From Prosthecodimorpha staleyi (GTDB lineage Bacteria; Pseudomonadota; Alphaproteobacteria; Rhizobiales; Ancalomicrobiaceae), in the NCBI RefSeq assembly GCF_018729455.1, contig NZ_JAHHZF010000014.1:124001-188000 (forward strand): a stretch of 64,000 nucleotides of DNA, given 5' to 3'. Below the pieces are notes generated by a model. It ran no database searches, was not told the origin of the DNA, and worked only from the letters and a program-made list of their open reading frames with translations. Each line of letters opens with the position of its first letter. Position 1 is the stretch's first letter. The translations under genes and the position numbers were made by a program. Of the stretch, positions 1-8,971 are shown piece by piece.

Positions 1-568
1 TGATCGCCCAAGAGATCGCACTGAGCGAATCGGTGAGGGTCTTCGAGCGGACGACCAGGAGCGCTTCCTCGCCGGCCTTGATGTCCTTGATCAGAACCCG
101 AATTCCATCCATCGACTTCTTGCCGGCGCCGCTGCGCTCGAGGTCACGCGCCTGCTCGCGCGTCGCCTCAGTGGCCATCCACTGGATGCCCTTTTCGGCA
201 ACGTCCCGGCGCCAGCTCTCAGCGGCCGCCAGGATTTCGTCCAGCCGTCGCTGCTGGGCCTGATTGTCCGAGGTCAGCGACTTGATCTTGTCGAAGGCGA
301 TCTTGAAATTGGTCAGGCCGGACTTGTACGGGTCGAGATTGCCGGGATTGTTGGTGATCAGGAAGCCGCGGAACCCGGTCTCCTGGTCGACGATCGCCGC
401 GCCGACGGCGTCGGCCTGTTGCAGCACCATGTAGGTGTGCGCGTTCCAATCACTCGCCTGTTCGACCGATCGCTTGTTCATGAAGATGTAGAGATTGGCG
501 GCGATCGCGACGACAATTAAAAATGCAAAGGTGAGCGCAATCTTGTAGGAGATGCGTAAGTTGCTCAT
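1..568 (-). CDS. Methyl-accepting chemotaxis protein, N-terminal part (CHASE3 sensor)
   Basis: Only the first ~189 codons are in the window; the gene runs off the left edge. The protein begins MSNLRISYKIALTFAFLIVV, one membrane segment at about residues 8-26, followed by a helical extracytoplasmic region with the motif DQETGFRGFLIT near residue 61, the hallmark of CHASE3 sensor domains. A HAMP and signalling domain would be expected downstream but cannot be seen. CHASE3 occurs on chemoreceptors, histidine kinases and cyclases, so 'chemoreceptor' is the most likely but not the only reading. The ATG at 568 is preceded by GAGCGAGG, an acceptable ribosome site. Confidence 0.72.
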   Translation of the reverse strand, partial: MSNLRISYKIALTFAFLIVVAIAANLYIFMNKRSVEQASDWNAHTYMVLQQADAVGAAIVDQETGFRGFLITNNPGNLDPYKSGLTNFKIAFDKIKSLTSDNQAQQRRLDEILAAAESWRRDVAEKGIQWMATEATREQARDLERSGAGKKSMDGIRVLIKDIKAGEEALLVVRSKTLTDSLSAISWAI

Positions 569-1024
569 GCTGACCTCGCTCGATAGCCGCTGTGAAATGC
601 AAACTATCCGTTGGGTGTTGGGAGGGGTTCCTTACGGAGTTTGATCTTCGGCCTTGCTCAGCAGACAAGATATCAGAGTGGAAATATTTCAATAGCGTAA
701 GGTGGCATTTCCATCTCCAGGTTTCCGGTCTCGCGCTGGCACGCGTCCGCCGTTGTCACCCTCTTCTGCAGCATTTTTGTTTTTTGCCGATACGTGTGCC
801 AGAAGGCCATGACGATGCACTGAGGCGCTTCGTTAATTTAAGAACGATTTGATTAACGCTACGTAAAACCTGTCGAAGCGCGAATTGATCGGGATTATTG
901 CGCTCAGTAAGTGAATCTCTTTGCGTTCGATATGCAAATAATAATATTCATCTATTGGATTTGCTTTGCGTCAATCGTCCGTAGTAGTTGCCGAGCTGTG
1001 GCTCCTCGTGCCATCGGCACGGCA
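569..1024. other. Intergenic region, no gene seen
   Basis: 456 bases between the chemoreceptor start and the end of the protease gene, noticeably more AT-rich than the flanking genes. It should hold the chemoreceptor promoter (minus strand). The open frames here have no family resemblance and run into the antisense of the protease. I see no RNA structure or repeat that I can defend. Confidence 0.5.
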
Positions 1025-2116
1025 TCATCCCCGGCCTGCGCCGACATCGCGCACGATCAATTTCACCTCGAAAGTGCGGCCATTGCGTTCGACGACGAGG
1101 GTCATCTGGCCGCCGATGCCGACCGCGGCCATGATTTTCTTGAGTTCGGCCAAGCGGGTGACGGCCTTGCCCTCGGCGCCGACGATGATGTCGCCGAGCG
1201 ATCCGGTCGCCTCGTCGATGCCGCGCAGGCCGGCCCGTTCGGCCGGAGATCCTGGCTGGGTGCGGACGACCACCAGGCCCTCGATGCCGAGCCGGGCGGC
1301 GACCGCCTCGTCGCCGACCACGATGCCGATGCCCGGCGTGGGGACCCGGCCGTTGGCGATCAGTTGCGGCACGACCCGGTTGACCGTGTCGACGGGAATC
1401 GCGAAGCCGATGCCGGCCGAGGCCCCGGACGGCGAGAAGATGGCGGTGTTGACGCCGATCAGCCGGCCCGAGGAATCGAGCAGGGGGCCGCCGGAATTGC
1501 CGGGATTGATGGCCGCGTCGGTCTGGATCACGTCGGCCAGTTCGCCGCCACCGTCGGTCGGCAACTGTCGCTGGACGGCGCTGACGATGCCGGTGGTCAG
1601 GGTCTGCTCGAGGCCGAAGGGATTGCCGATCGCATAGACGCTCTGGCCGACCGCCAGTTGGGCGGAACTGCCGATCGCAATCGGTGGCGCCGGCTTGTGG
1701 ATCCGCCCGAGCGCCAGGACGGCCAGGTCGTTGTCGGGCGCAAGGCCGACCACCTCCGCGTCGACGATTTCGCCGGTCGCCATGCGGACCCGAATCCGGC
1801 CGGCATTGGCGACGACATGGTTGTTGGTCACGACATGGCCGGCGGCGTCCCAGACGAACCCTGTTCCCGAGGACTGGCCGCCCTGCTGCCGGTTGAAGCG
1901 CGCCGAGGCTTCCGCGAAAACGTGAACCACCGAAGGAGACGTCTGGCGAAAGAGTTCGATGACGGCGGTCTCTCCGGCGCCGAGGCCCGCCGGCGGCGTC
2001 ACGGGCCGGGGGGCGCCGGACGCATAGAGCAGGCGGGCCACATACGGCTCGCCGACGAAGCCGAGAACCGCCAGGGTCAGAACCAGCAGCAGGATGCGCT
2101 CGATACGGTCGAACAT
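1025..2116 (-). CDS. Membrane-anchored HtrA/Deg-type serine protease with PDZ domain
   Basis: 363 aa periplasmic quality-control protease. One N-terminal hydrophobic segment (about residues 8-25) without a clear cleavage site suggests a membrane anchor as in DegS. The trypsin-like domain carries the triad H100 (TNNHVV), D130 (DNDLAV) and S208 (GNSGGP). A single PDZ domain follows (about 260-350; GDIIVGAEGKAVT), so it is shorter than two-PDZ DegP/DegQ. It lies 94 bp downstream of cysteine synthase on the same strand. Whether it works as a regulatory sheddase or a general protease cannot be told from sequence. Confidence 0.9.
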   Translation of the reverse strand: MFDRIERILLLVLTLAVLGFVGEPYVARLLYASGAPRPVTPPAGLGAGETAVIELFRQTSPSVVHVFAEASARFNRQQGGQSSGTGFVWDAAGHVVTNNHVVANAGRIRVRMATGEIVDAEVVGLAPDNDLAVLALGRIHKPAPPIAIGSSAQLAVGQSVYAIGNPFGLEQTLTTGIVSAVQRQLPTDGGGELADVIQTDAAINPGNSGGPLLDSSGRLIGVNTAIFSPSGASAGIGFAIPVDTVNRVVPQLIANGRVPTPGIGIVVGDEAVAARLGIEGLVVVRTQPGSPAERAGLRGIDEATGSLGDIIVGAEGKAVTRLAELKKIMAAVGIGGQMTLVVERNGRTFEVKLIVRDVGAGRG

Positions 2117-2210
2117 GACGGTTTCGCTCCGGCGGCGTCAGGTCGGATCAACGGGCTCGGCGGCCTGCACCGGGCCTCGGCGGCGTGGTCCGGCGGCGGG
2201 AGATTACGGC

Positions 2211-3242
2211 TCACGTCGGCTCGAACGGGACCTCGATGGCAACCTGCCGCTCCAGCCAGGCCGGCACCGGCAGGGCTTTCGAGCGCAGGAAGTCGGGGTT
2301 GAACAGCTTGGACTGGTAGCGCGTGCCGTAGTCGCAGAGGATCGTCACGATCGTATGGCCCGGCCCCAATTCGCGGGCCAGCCGCACGGCGCCGGCGACG
2401 TTGATGCCGGACGATCCGCCGAGGCACAGGCCTTCATGTTCGAGCAGGTCGAACACGATCGGCAGCGCCTCCTCGTCCGGGATGCGATAGGCGAAGTCGG
2501 GCCGGAACCCGTCCAGATTGGCGGTGATGCGGCCTTGGCCGATGCCCTCGGTGATGGACGAGCCTTCTGCCTTCAGCACGCCGGAGGTGTAGAAATCGTA
2601 GAGTGCGGCACCGTGCGGGTCGGCAAGCGCGATCTTCACGTCGGGTGAGGCCTCGCGCAGCCCGGCCGCGGTGCCGGCGAGCGTCCCCCCGGTGCCGACG
2701 GCTGCGACGAAGCCGTCGATCCGGCCGCCGGTCTGCTGCCAGATTTCGCGCGCGGTCGTCCGGGCATGGCCGTCGCGGTTGGCGATATTGTCGAACTGGT
2801 TCGCCCAGATCGCGCCATTGGGCTCGCTGCGGGCGAGTTGCTCGGCGAGGCGGCCGGACACCTTCACGTAATTGTTCGGGTTCTTGTAGGGAACGGCCGG
2901 GACCTCGATCAACTGTGCCCCGCACAGCCGCAGCATGTCCTTCTTTTCCTGGCTCTGCGTCTCCGGAATGACGATCACGGTCCGGAAGCCGAGCGCATTG
3001 CCGACCAGCGAAAGACCGATGCCGGTATTGCCGGCGGTGCCCTCCACGATCACGCCGCCCGGCGCCAGGGCGCCCCGTGCCATCGCGTCCTCGATGATGA
3101 ACAATGCGGCGCGATCCTTGACCGACTGACCGGGATTCATGAACTCGGCCTTGCCGAGGATGGTGCAGCCGGTCAGGGCGGAGACCCGTTCGAGGCGGAT
3201 CAGCGGCGTGTTGCCGATCGCGCCGAGAAGGCCTGACGTCAT
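2211..3242 (-). CDS. cysK: Cysteine synthase (O-acetylserine sulfhydrylase), PLP-dependent
   Basis: 343 aa fold-type II PLP enzyme making L-cysteine from O-acetylserine and sulfide. Residues NPGQSVKDRAA contain the Schiff-base lysine (K42); GTAGNTGIGL is the substrate loop and GTGGTLAG the phosphate-binding loop. Relative to E. coli CysK (about 323 aa) it has a C-terminal extension, as in many alphaproteobacterial copies. The start chosen is the ATG giving MTSGLLGAIGNTPL, which aligns with the family N-terminus; a TTG 18 bases upstream and an ATG at 3347 are in frame, but the added residues are proline/arginine-rich and not family-like. Confidence 0.9.
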   Translation of the reverse strand: MTSGLLGAIGNTPLIRLERVSALTGCTILGKAEFMNPGQSVKDRAALFIIEDAMARGALAPGGVIVEGTAGNTGIGLSLVGNALGFRTVIVIPETQSQEKKDMLRLCGAQLIEVPAVPYKNPNNYVKVSGRLAEQLARSEPNGAIWANQFDNIANRDGHARTTAREIWQQTGGRIDGFVAAVGTGGTLAGTAAGLREASPDVKIALADPHGAALYDFYTSGVLKAEGSSITEGIGQGRITANLDGFRPDFAYRIPDEEALPIVFDLLEHEGLCLGGSSGINVAGAVRLARELGPGHTIVTILCDYGTRYQSKLFNPDFLRSKALPVPAWLERQVAIEVPFEPT

Positions 3243-3517
3243 GGGGTCGATCTTGCTCAAGGGTGGCCTCGATGGTGGCCGCGCAGCGGCGGGCGCCGGT
3301 CGGACCGGCTCTGCCGACTTTATTGTCGCGCCGAACTTCATTATCAAGGCACCCGGTTGCGCCGGAAGGCTCCGGATGGAAATGACCCACCGGGCCGGTC
3401 AGCAATGGTGCCGGTTCGTTTCCGTCCCGCCATCTAGTCTGCGGCTGCGGACTCGGTTTTGATTGTTGCCGAGTTTGGGGATCGTTGCGATCCGGTGCGG
3501 AATTCGACGGGTCGCTG

Positions 3518-3546
3518 TGATCCGATCGGCGCCGGATGCGTAGACT
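3518..3546 (+). promoter_or_regulatory. Candidate RpoE(ECF)-type promoter upstream of chrR-like gene
   Basis: TGATCC at 3518-3523, a 17-bp spacer and TAGACT at 3541-3546, 45 bases before the chrR-like start. TGATCC is the -35 element of the singlet-oxygen ECF sigma RpoE in Rhodobacter; its -10 (TAAGA-like) is only partly matched here. Position and neighbour make it plausible; the match alone could be chance. Confidence 0.35.
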
Positions 3547-3590
3547 GGCTGAATGGCCAGGACTTCATCGGACGGATCGGATACCGCGGT

Positions 3591-4229
3591 ATGACCAGCA
3601 CGGATGCCCTCGATACTTTGCTGGCCGGCTACGTTGCCGGCGGTCTTCCGGAGCCTGCACGCGTGCTCGTGGCGTCGCATCTGGAGATCAGCGAGCGCAA
3701 CCGTCCCTTCGTGCGTCAACTCGAGGCGATGGCCGGGGCCGAGCTCGAGACGATCGAGCCGATCCCGATCAGGCATCGCGACGAGCGTCTCGCCCGCATC
3801 TTCGCCCTGACCGCCGACGAGCCGCCGCGCGCGCCGCCGTCCCGGCACGATCCGCGCCTGCCCGATGCGCTCGCCCGCTTCCTCGGCCGGGACCTTCCCG
3901 ATCTGCGCTGGCGGACCGTGCTCCCGGGCGTGCGCGAATGCCGGCTCGGCGAGACCGACGGCTGCGGGGCGACCATGTACTGGATTCGGGGTGGCAAGCC
4001 GATCCCGGCGCACACCCATGAGGGTCTGGAACTGACCCTGGTGCTCGATGGCGCCTTCTCGGACGGCGAAGGCCGCTACGGACGCGGTGAGATCGCGATC
4101 GCCGACGACGAGGTCGATCACCGGCCGATCGCAGAGCCGGGCACCGACTGCCTGTGTTTCGCCGTCACCGATGCGCCGCTGCGCCTGACCGGCCCGATCG
4201 GACGCTTCTTCGCACCCTTCCTGCGCTGA
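3591..4229 (+). CDS. ChrR-like anti-sigma factor with cupin domain (zinc-site variant)
   Basis: 212 aa, close to the length of Rhodobacter ChrR, which holds the ECF sigma factor RpoE inactive until singlet oxygen appears. The C-terminal cupin keeps the metal ligands H141, H143, E147 and H177 (HTHEGLE and DEVDH), at the same numbering I recall for ChrR. The N-terminal sigma-binding domain has H30 but the spacing where ChrR has two cysteines (H-x3-C-x2-C) reads H30-x3-S34-x2-N37, so its zinc site is lost. No ECF sigma gene lies next to it, unlike the usual rpoE-chrR pair. The ATG at 3591 gives a family-like N-terminus (TDALDTLLAGYVAGGL); an upstream in-frame extension from 3459 is not conserved in character. 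Confidence 0.85.
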   Translation: MTSTDALDTLLAGYVAGGLPEPARVLVASHLEISERNRPFVRQLEAMAGAELETIEPIPIRHRDERLARIFALTADEPPRAPPSRHDPRLPDALARFLGRDLPDLRWRTVLPGVRECRLGETDGCGATMYWIRGGKPIPAHTHEGLELTLVLDGAFSDGEGRYGRGEIAIADDEVDHRPIAEPGTDCLCFAVTDAPLRLTGPIGRFFAPFLR

Positions 4230-4341
4230 GCGCGCGTCCGCCGGCGGGCGGCAAGGCGTCGGCGCCGTCGTTGGGCGGCCGGCAGATCGGGTCGGAATCG
4301 TCATCCGCGCGGCCGGCGGGCGTCGTCCGGGAAGGAAACGC

Positions 4342-5145
4342 ATGACCATGGCTGCGCATGACAAGCCTGAGGGCGTCGCCCTGGTCACCGGCGCCAGTTC
4401 GGGTATCGGCCGCGCGCTCGCGCTCGAATTGGCCAGGCGCGGCCGTGCCGTGGTCGCGACCGCCCGCCGCCTCGATCTCCTGCACTCCCTGTCGGCCGAA
4501 GCCGAGGCCCTGACGGGCGCGATCCGTGCGGCGGCGGCCGATGTCACCGACGCCGCCGCGATGCGCGCCCTGTTCCCGGCCGTCGAGGCGGCCCATGGCC
4601 CGATCGGGCTGGTCGTCGCCAATGCCGGCATCTACCTGCCGGTCAGCGCCGACCGGCCCGACCCGGACGCCTACGCGCGGACGATCGCCGTCAACCTGCA
4701 GGGTACCGTCAACACGGTCCTGCCGGCCATCGAGGCCATGCGGGCGCGCGGGGTGGGACGGATCGCCATCGTCTCATCGGTCGCCGGCTATTCCGGCCTG
4801 CCGACTTCGGCCGCCTACGGGGCCACCAAGGCGGCGCTGATCAATCTGGCCGAGAGCCTGAAATTCGATCTCGATCCGATCGGCATCCGCGTCCAACTGG
4901 TGTCCCCGGGCTTCGTCGAGACCGAGGCGACCGACCGCAATGCCTTCCCGATGCCGTTCATTGTCCCCGCCGCCACCGCCGCGCGCCGGATCGCCGACGG
5001 GCTGGAACGCGACGCCTTCGAGATCACCTTTCCGCGCCGCTTCACCTGGTGGCTGAAATTCGGCCGGATGCTGCCCTACAGCGTCTATTTCCCGCTCGTG
5101 CGCCGGTTGACCGGGGCATCGGCCGGGCCATCCCGCACGCCTTGA
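4342..5145 (+). CDS. Short-chain dehydrogenase/reductase
   Basis: 267 aa classical SDR. NAD(P)-binding TGASSGIG at 16-23, NAG at 94-96, catalytic S145/S146, Y159 and K163 (YGATK). The C-terminus is basic and hydrophobic (FPRRFTWWLKFGRMLPY), a form often seen in SDRs that accompany photolyase/cyclopropane-synthase modules. It follows the chrR-like gene by 112 bp on the same strand and converges on the MFS gene. Start: ATG 4342 after GAAGGAAA; a second ATG six bases on has better spacing. Substrate unknown. Confidence 0.85.
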   Translation: MTMAAHDKPEGVALVTGASSGIGRALALELARRGRAVVATARRLDLLHSLSAEAEALTGAIRAAAADVTDAAAMRALFPAVEAAHGPIGLVVANAGIYLPVSADRPDPDAYARTIAVNLQGTVNTVLPAIEAMRARGVGRIAIVSSVAGYSGLPTSAAYGATKAALINLAESLKFDLDPIGIRVQLVSPGFVETEATDRNAFPMPFIVPAATAARRIADGLERDAFEITFPRRFTWWLKFGRMLPYSVYFPLVRRLTGASAGPSRTP

Positions 5146-5160
5146 CCCACCGACGCGCAA

Positions 5161-5181
5161 CGGCCCGCCGATGGCGGGCCG
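5161..5181. terminator. Hairpin between convergent genes
   Basis: A 9-bp perfect stem CGGCCCGCC / GGCGGGCCG with a 3-base loop lies between the ends of the SDR (plus) and the MFS gene (minus). There is no T-tract, so termination is inferred from position. Confidence 0.45.
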
Positions 5182-5214
5182 CAGGTCGTCCGGCGCAAGC
5201 AGCGGAGGGCGGTC

Positions 5215-6789
5215 TCAGCCGGTCGTGCCGGACTGCCTCTCGCGCATATGCGCCTCGATCTCCTCGCGCAGGCGGGCCTGTTCGTTCGCGCCGATCGGGA
5301 AGTTCCAGATCAGCAACACCGACAGCATCTTCAGCACCACCGGAACCCAGGCATACAGGATGGCGAGCGTCCAGAGAGCGACGGGGGTCTGCTCGATCGG
5401 CGCGGCCTTGCGGGCGACCTTGTGGTTCTGCGCGGGGGTGGCGTTCGGATCGGCCGGCACGCGGGGCAGGGTGGCGGGCGCCTCGGGCGCTCCGACGGTC
5501 TGGATCTGATGCAGCTGGGTCTGGGTATCGATGCGGTCGTGCCGATCGACCTTGAACCCGGCGAAATAGCCGAGCACCACGAGGCTGAGGCCCAGCGCGA
5601 CGGCTAGCGCCAGCTTGGTCGCCAGCGCCCAGATGGCGAAATAGAAGCCGGTATGCTGCTCGCCGGAACGCGCGGTATCGACGTCGATCACGTCGGCCTG
5701 CATGGACGGTGGCAGCATCAGATCCGCGCCGACCGCCGACCCGGCGATCGAGACGATGATGCCGAAGGCCCAGATGCTCGCATCGCCGATCTGGTGATGG
5801 CCGATGAAGGGCGAGAAGACGATCACCGCGCAGGCGACCATCATGGCGATGCACCAGGCGCGGTGCTTGGAGGTGCGCCGCGCGACCCAGAGCCAGAGCG
5901 GGGTCGAGAGAACGCCGAACAGGAAGTAGAGCAACAGAAACAATCGCTGCGTCTGCTCGTCGCCGCGGACATAGTCGCGCACGAAATAGATCAAGAGGGC
6001 CGCGGCCATGCCGTTCGCCATGTAGGACAGGGCGAAGGCCGCGAGCAGGCGCCGGAACGGCTTGTTGGCGGCCATGCCCTTGAGCCCGCCGATGAAGTTC
6101 AGCGGGTGGTTGGTCGCCTCGCGCGGCTCCGGCACCGTGGTTACGGTCAGGAAGACGAAGAGCGGCGTGGCGACGCCGACCAGGATCGACAGGGCGACCA
6201 GAACCGGCCGGTCGCCGTGATAGCCGAGTTTCGACAGCACGAAGGGCAGCCCGGTCGCAATCAGCGTCCCGACGACGATCATCACCTCGCGGGCCGCGAA
6301 CATGCGGTTGCGGCCGTAGTAGGACGGCGAGAGTTCGGCCGCCCAGGACTGGTGCGACAGCGACAGCGCCGTGTAGCCGACCGAGAGCATCGCGCTCCAC
6401 AGGAAGAACCACCCCGCCCAGAACCAGGTGTTCGACACGTCGATCGCCGGGAACGGGTTGAAGACCATCAGCGCGCCGAGGGTCATCGGTATCGCGGCGA
6501 CCGCGAACCATGTCCGGCGGCGGCCCCAGCGCGGCCGGATGTGGTCCGCGCCGTAGCCGATGAACGGATCGAGGATCGCATCGATCGCCCGGACGGCGAA
6601 ATTGAGGATGCCGACCGTTGCCAGGCTGAGACCGAGGGTCTCGGCGTAGAAGTTCGGGACTATGATGACGAAGGGGAGTTGGAAGGCGGCGACGGGCAGC
6701 GCCGGCATCGCAAAGGCGATCAGGCGCGCGAGGCTCAACTCCCGGCTTTGAGCCGGAGCCTGCCCCGGAACGGACGTGGATCGTGTCAT
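5215..6789 (-). CDS. MFS transporter, GPH (glycoside-pentoside-hexuronide)-like
   Basis: 524 aa with about 12 hydrophobic segments. The N-terminal DPFIGYGADHIRPRWGRRR is the loop 2-3 signature of sodium-coupled GPH sugar carriers, and the long central loop and charged C-terminus are usual for alphaproteobacterial relatives. It is the last gene of the photolyase-to-CFA operon, 14 bp after the cyclopropane synthase stop, and homologous carriers recur in this kind of module; there the cargo may be a lipid-linked or oxidised molecule rather than a sugar (inference). Confidence 0.85.
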   Translation of the reverse strand: MTRSTSVPGQAPAQSRELSLARLIAFAMPALPVAAFQLPFVIIVPNFYAETLGLSLATVGILNFAVRAIDAILDPFIGYGADHIRPRWGRRRTWFAVAAIPMTLGALMVFNPFPAIDVSNTWFWAGWFFLWSAMLSVGYTALSLSHQSWAAELSPSYYGRNRMFAAREVMIVVGTLIATGLPFVLSKLGYHGDRPVLVALSILVGVATPLFVFLTVTTVPEPREATNHPLNFIGGLKGMAANKPFRRLLAAFALSYMANGMAAALLIYFVRDYVRGDEQTQRLFLLLYFLFGVLSTPLWLWVARRTSKHRAWCIAMMVACAVIVFSPFIGHHQIGDASIWAFGIIVSIAGSAVGADLMLPPSMQADVIDVDTARSGEQHTGFYFAIWALATKLALAVALGLSLVVLGYFAGFKVDRHDRIDTQTQLHQIQTVGAPEAPATLPRVPADPNATPAQNHKVARKAAPIEQTPVALWTLAILYAWVPVVLKMLSVLLIWNFPIGANEQARLREEIEAHMRERQSGTTG

Positions 6790-6803
6790 CAGGCGGGGTG
6801 ACC

Positions 6804-8045
6804 TCAGGCGCTTCTCGTATAGACGAGTTGGCGCACGTCTATGTTGCCGGAGCGGAAGCCCGCTTCACAATAGTGGAAATAGTATTCCCACAAGCGTTTG
6901 AACCTCTCATCGAAGCCGAGCGGCACGATCCGGGGCCATGCGTCCCAGAAGCGCCGACGCCATTCGGCGAGGGTTCGTGCGTAGTCCTGCCCGAAAGCCT
7001 TCTCGGATGTCAACACGAGACCGACCTTGCGGCCGAGCTCGGTCATGATCTCCGGCGTCGGCAGCATGCCGCCGGGAAAAATATATTTCTGTATGAAGTC
7101 GGGATTGCGACGGTAGCTCTCGAAGAGGCGGTCCTGAATGGTGATCACCTGCAGGCCGGCGACGCCGCCGGGCTTCAGGGTCTGCCGCAGCCGGTCGAAG
7201 TAGGTCGGCCAGAAGCGCTCGCCGACCGCCTCGAACATTTCGATCGAGGCGATCCGGTCGAAGCGCCCGTCAACGTCGCGGTAGTCCTGCAGCCGAATCT
7301 CGACCTTGTCGCCGAGTCCGGCCTGCTGGATCCGCTGCGAGGCGAAATCGAACTGCTCGCGGCTGATGGTCAATCCGGTGACCTTGCAGCCGATCTCGCG
7401 CGCGGCGAACTCGGCGAAGCCGCCCCAGCCGCAACCGATCTCCAGCACGCTCTGACCGGGCTCGATCCGGGCGAGGCGGGCCAGCGAACGGTACTTCTCG
7501 GTCTGTGCCGCGGTCAGATCGGTCGTGTGGTCGTCGAACACCGCCGACGAATAGGTCATCGAGGGGTCGAGCCACAATTCGTAGAAACGATTGCCGAGAT
7601 CGTAGTGGGCGGCAATGTTGCGCCGCGACCCGGCCCGGGTGTTGTTGTTCAGCCAGTGCTGAAACTTCAGATAGAGCCGAACGAGCGGGCTGGCGGTCAG
7701 CTTCTCGTCCAGGATCTGGTGGTTCACGCAAAACAGCTCGAGAAATGCGGTCACGTCGGGGCTCGACCAGTCGCCCAGCACGTAGCTCTCGTGGATGCCG
7801 AGATCGCCGGAGCGCAGGGCCCGGGCGATGACGTTCCAATTGTTGAATTCGACCGTCGCATCCGGGCCGGGCTGCCGGCCGCGAAAGCGGAGGGCCAGGC
7901 CCTCGGGCGTCAGCACCGAAAGACAGCCGAACTCGATATGAAGGGCGGCGCGCAGACCGTTGCGCGCCAGGCGCGGCAGGCCGACGGTCTCGCGATCGAA
8001 ATTGGCAGCGTCGATATCGCGCATCGTGCGGATGGTCTCGGTCAT
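6804..8045 (-). CDS. cfa: Cyclopropane-fatty-acyl-phospholipid synthase
   Basis: 413 aa SAM-dependent methyltransferase adding a methylene bridge across double bonds of membrane phospholipid acyl chains. Seen: AHYDLGN (146-152), MTYSSAVF (163-170) and the SAM loop LEIGCGWGGF (201-210). Start: the ATG giving MTETIRTMRD; further upstream the same frame is the antisense of DUF1365 and not coding. It lies in the operon photolyase > amine oxidase > DUF1365 > cfa > MFS. In Rhodobacter a CFA synthase belongs to the singlet-oxygen response, which fits the chrR-like gene nearby. Confidence 0.93.
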   Translation of the reverse strand: MTETIRTMRDIDAANFDRETVGLPRLARNGLRAALHIEFGCLSVLTPEGLALRFRGRQPGPDATVEFNNWNVIARALRSGDLGIHESYVLGDWSSPDVTAFLELFCVNHQILDEKLTASPLVRLYLKFQHWLNNNTRAGSRRNIAAHYDLGNRFYELWLDPSMTYSSAVFDDHTTDLTAAQTEKYRSLARLARIEPGQSVLEIGCGWGGFAEFAAREIGCKVTGLTISREQFDFASQRIQQAGLGDKVEIRLQDYRDVDGRFDRIASIEMFEAVGERFWPTYFDRLRQTLKPGGVAGLQVITIQDRLFESYRRNPDFIQKYIFPGGMLPTPEIMTELGRKVGLVLTSEKAFGQDYARTLAEWRRRFWDAWPRIVPLGFDERFKRLWEYYFHYCEAGFRSGNIDVRQLVYTRSA

Positions 8046-8080
8046 GTTCGGCTCCCAGCCCCCGTCCGGCGGTGGCGCGG

Positions 8081-8971
8081 TCACGATCCGGCTGGACCGG
8101 AAATCGGCGCCGCGCCCGTCTCTTCGTTGCCCTGGGTCTTGCGGAGGGCGACGCCGTCGCGATGGCTGACGGGGTGGGGCGGTTCTGGCCGGCCGAAGAA
8201 CGGCATTCCCTTCAGCCAGAGCCGCAGCGCCTCGTAGTGGATCGCTCCGACGACCTTCAGCGACACCCAAGGGACCCGCAAGAATGATCGCGCGATGCCT
8301 GCCGACGTCAAGGGCTGCAATCGCGCGACGTGGCTCGCGGCGAGCATTGGACCGTCGCGGTCGACCTCCAGGATGCGGATGCGCAGGCCGCGGCCCGGCG
8401 GCAGGATGCGGAAGCGGTAGCGCATCGCCAGATCCATGAACGGCGAGACATGGAAAAGCTTGGCCCGCTCCTGCCGGATGCCGTCCGGTCCAGCCTCGCC
8501 GGGCGCCACCGGCGCCACATAGCTGTGCCGGTCGCCGAAGGTGTTGCGGACCTGGTAGACGAGCGCGGTCAGGGTGCCGCCGGCATCGTAGCAGAACCAG
8601 ACCGAGATCGGATCGAAGCCGAAGCCGAGCACGCGCGGCCCGCAATGCAGCAGGATGCGTGCCGGCGGGTCGGCGAGGCCCGCGCGGGCAAGTTCGCGCT
8701 CGATCCAGGCGCGCAGGTCGGAGCCGTCGGCCGGGCCGTGGTCGGCCCGCCGGAAGGCGTAGAGGTTGAACCCGTCGACCGAGAACAGGGGCGAGGCGCG
8801 GCCGGCTTCGTCGAGCCGGTCGATGTCGATCAGCAGCGATACGATCCGATAGTTGAAGCGATGCGGCTTTGGTCGGAACCGCGCATGCATCACGGCGCCG
8901 TCGCAGAGCGACAGGGCGGCGTCCGGCGGCGGACCGTTCCCGGCGATCGTTGTGGCGGTACCGAGGCTCAT
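8081..8971 (-). CDS. DUF1365 family protein
   Basis: 296 aa. The N-terminal VMHARFRPKPHRFNYRI and later DPISVWFCYD are typical of DUF1365, a family of unknown biochemistry found almost invariably beside an FAD amine-oxidase-like protein and a cyclopropane synthase. Its start overlaps the stop of the upstream amine oxidase by 4 bp (ATGA), implying translational coupling. Proposed roles in fatty-acid or furan-fatty-acid metabolism rest on genetics in other species. Confidence 0.88.
   Translation of the reverse strand: MSLGTATTIAGNGPPPDAALSLCDGAVMHARFRPKPHRFNYRIVSLLIDIDRLDEAGRASPLFSVDGFNLYAFRRADHGPADGSDLRAWIERELARAGLADPPARILLHCGPRVLGFGFDPISVWFCYDAGGTLTALVYQVRNTFGDRHSYVAPVAPGEAGPDGIRQERAKLFHVSPFMDLAMRYRFRILPPGRGLRIRILEVDRDGPMLAASHVARLQPLTSAGIARSFLRVPWVSLKVVGAIHYEALRLWLKGMPFFGRPEPPHPVSHRDGVALRKTQGNEETGAAPISGPAGS

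Noticed and set aside
911-2302. 463-codon plus-strand open frame
   Set aside because: It is the exact antisense of the HtrA gene; the translation is Asp/Gly/Ala/Arg-rich without family features, as GC-rich shadows are.
5653-6801. 382-codon plus-strand frame opposite the MFS gene
   Set aside because: Highly charged low-complexity translation; antisense shadow of a twelve-helix transporter.
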